Part shown: piece after piece, positions 63,840-64,000 of the stretch
Layout: each line of letters opens with the position of its first letter
Position numbering within the stretch: position 1 is the first letter of the stretch
Source of the DNA: Verrucomicrobiia bacterium
Lineage (GTDB): Bacteria > Verrucomicrobiota > Verrucomicrobiia > Limisphaerales > CAIMTB01
Assembly (NCBI GenBank): GCA_019634625.1
Contig: JAHCBA010000026.1
Coordinates: forward strand, 1-64,000
Reading direction: 5' to 3'
Length of the DNA: 64,000 nt
Notes under the pieces: generated by a model
What the model was told of the DNA's origin: nothing
Databases searched by the model: none
The model's input: only the letters and a program-made list of their open reading frames with translations
Position numbers and translations under genes: made by a program

Positions 63840-64000
63840 ATGGCGGACCAAGAAACAACCATCGAACAGCGGGTCAGAAAGATCATCGTTGACCAGCTCG
63901 GCGTAAAAGAAGACCAGGTGACTCCAGAGGCCAAGTTCATCGAGGACCTCGGAGCAGACTCCCTCGACACCGTCGAGCTTGTCATGGCCCTCGAGGAGGA
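63840..64000 (+). CDS. acpP: Acyl carrier protein (5' part, runs off the window)
   Basis: ATG 63840. The visible 53 residues read '[20 protein letters not shown]', '[20 protein letters not shown]' and 'LVMALEEE': the standard ACP sequence, with the phosphopantetheine serine in D-S-L. It carries acyl chains during fatty-acid synthesis in the cytoplasm. The 3' third lies beyond the window. Confidence 0.94.
   Translation, partial: MADQETTIEQRVRKIIVDQLGVKEDQVTPEAKFIEDLGADSLDTVELVMALEE

Overview
GC-rich DNA that looks like a chromosome segment of a Verrucomicrobiota bacterium, most likely near Limisphaerales/Pedosphaera (family knowledge plus inference). The evidence is two planctomycete-type cytochrome (DUF1549/DUF1553) + DUF1501 gene pairs, a prepilin-like protein with an '[17 protein letters not shown]' leader, a DUF1080 protein, a tricorn-type protease, a Gfo/Idh/MocA oxidoreductase with a Tat-like leader, a sulfatase, a PA14/LamG giant protein, and many dispersed intergenic hairpin repeats. 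I see no tRNA, rRNA, CRISPR array or intact transposase.

Layout. 1-4.65 kb: end of an unknown gene, then a coupled PSD1-type cytochrome / DUF1501 / WD40 operon. 4.9-7.3 kb: Ser/Thr kinase and ECF-like sigma factor, the latter ending inside a perfect inverted repeat. 7.3-13.4 kb: DUF1080 protein, tricorn-like protease and Gfo/Idh/MocA oxidoreductase. 13.4-22.0 kb: a defence-like island entirely on the minus strand, with an AAA ATPase/TOPRIM (DUF4276-like) pair, a free-standing SUMF1 (formylglycine-enzyme-fold) protein, and a three-gene TIR - MoxR AAA+ - vWA-like/SUMF1 operon. 22.1-23.6 kb: a repeat-dense, gene-free stretch. 24.1-34.6 kb: prepilin-like protein, a 1752-residue PA14/Ig/LamG surface protein and a second PSD1/DUF1501 pair. 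34.7-36.1 kb: cysK with a YezD-like gene. 36.1-49.3 kb: a nine-gene minus-strand cluster (porin, two secreted proteins, TpsB/TpsA two-partner secretion pair, ExbB, ExbD, TonB, ExbD). 49.7-52.6 kb: M14 peptidase and two tandem sulfate-binding proteins. 52.9-60.5 kb: lytic transglycosylase, enolase-superfamily dehydratase, sulfatase, arsenate reductase, SpoU/TrmH methyltransferase, MOSC protein, MobA, Xaa-Pro aminopeptidase. 60.6-64 kb: UvrD-type helicase, fabG and the start of acpP.

Main discovery. The two SUMF1-domain genes in the minus-strand island carry the signature of a diversity-generating retroelement (DGR). In a 96-bp segment at their 3' ends they differ at 13 of 32 codons. Every difference lies at codon position 1 or 2, nearly all variable codons are NNC (the pattern of AAC template codons), and the 32 bp immediately 3' is identical and followed by a GC-rich hairpin. 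One of these genes is the sensor-like component of a TIR/MoxR/vWA conflict system. No reverse transcriptase or template repeat is in the window, so diversification would have to act from elsewhere in the genome.

The second theme is intergenic repeats: an about 160-bp element with nested inverted repeats (R1), a hairpin element with variable-number GATTAC/GAGTAC/GAGCAC hexamers (R3), a palindromic 'ggggtcagatct' element (R5) and two smaller families (R2, R4). Start sites were chosen by domain position, overlap with the upstream stop codon and signal-peptide position. All functions are from motif reading without database searches.
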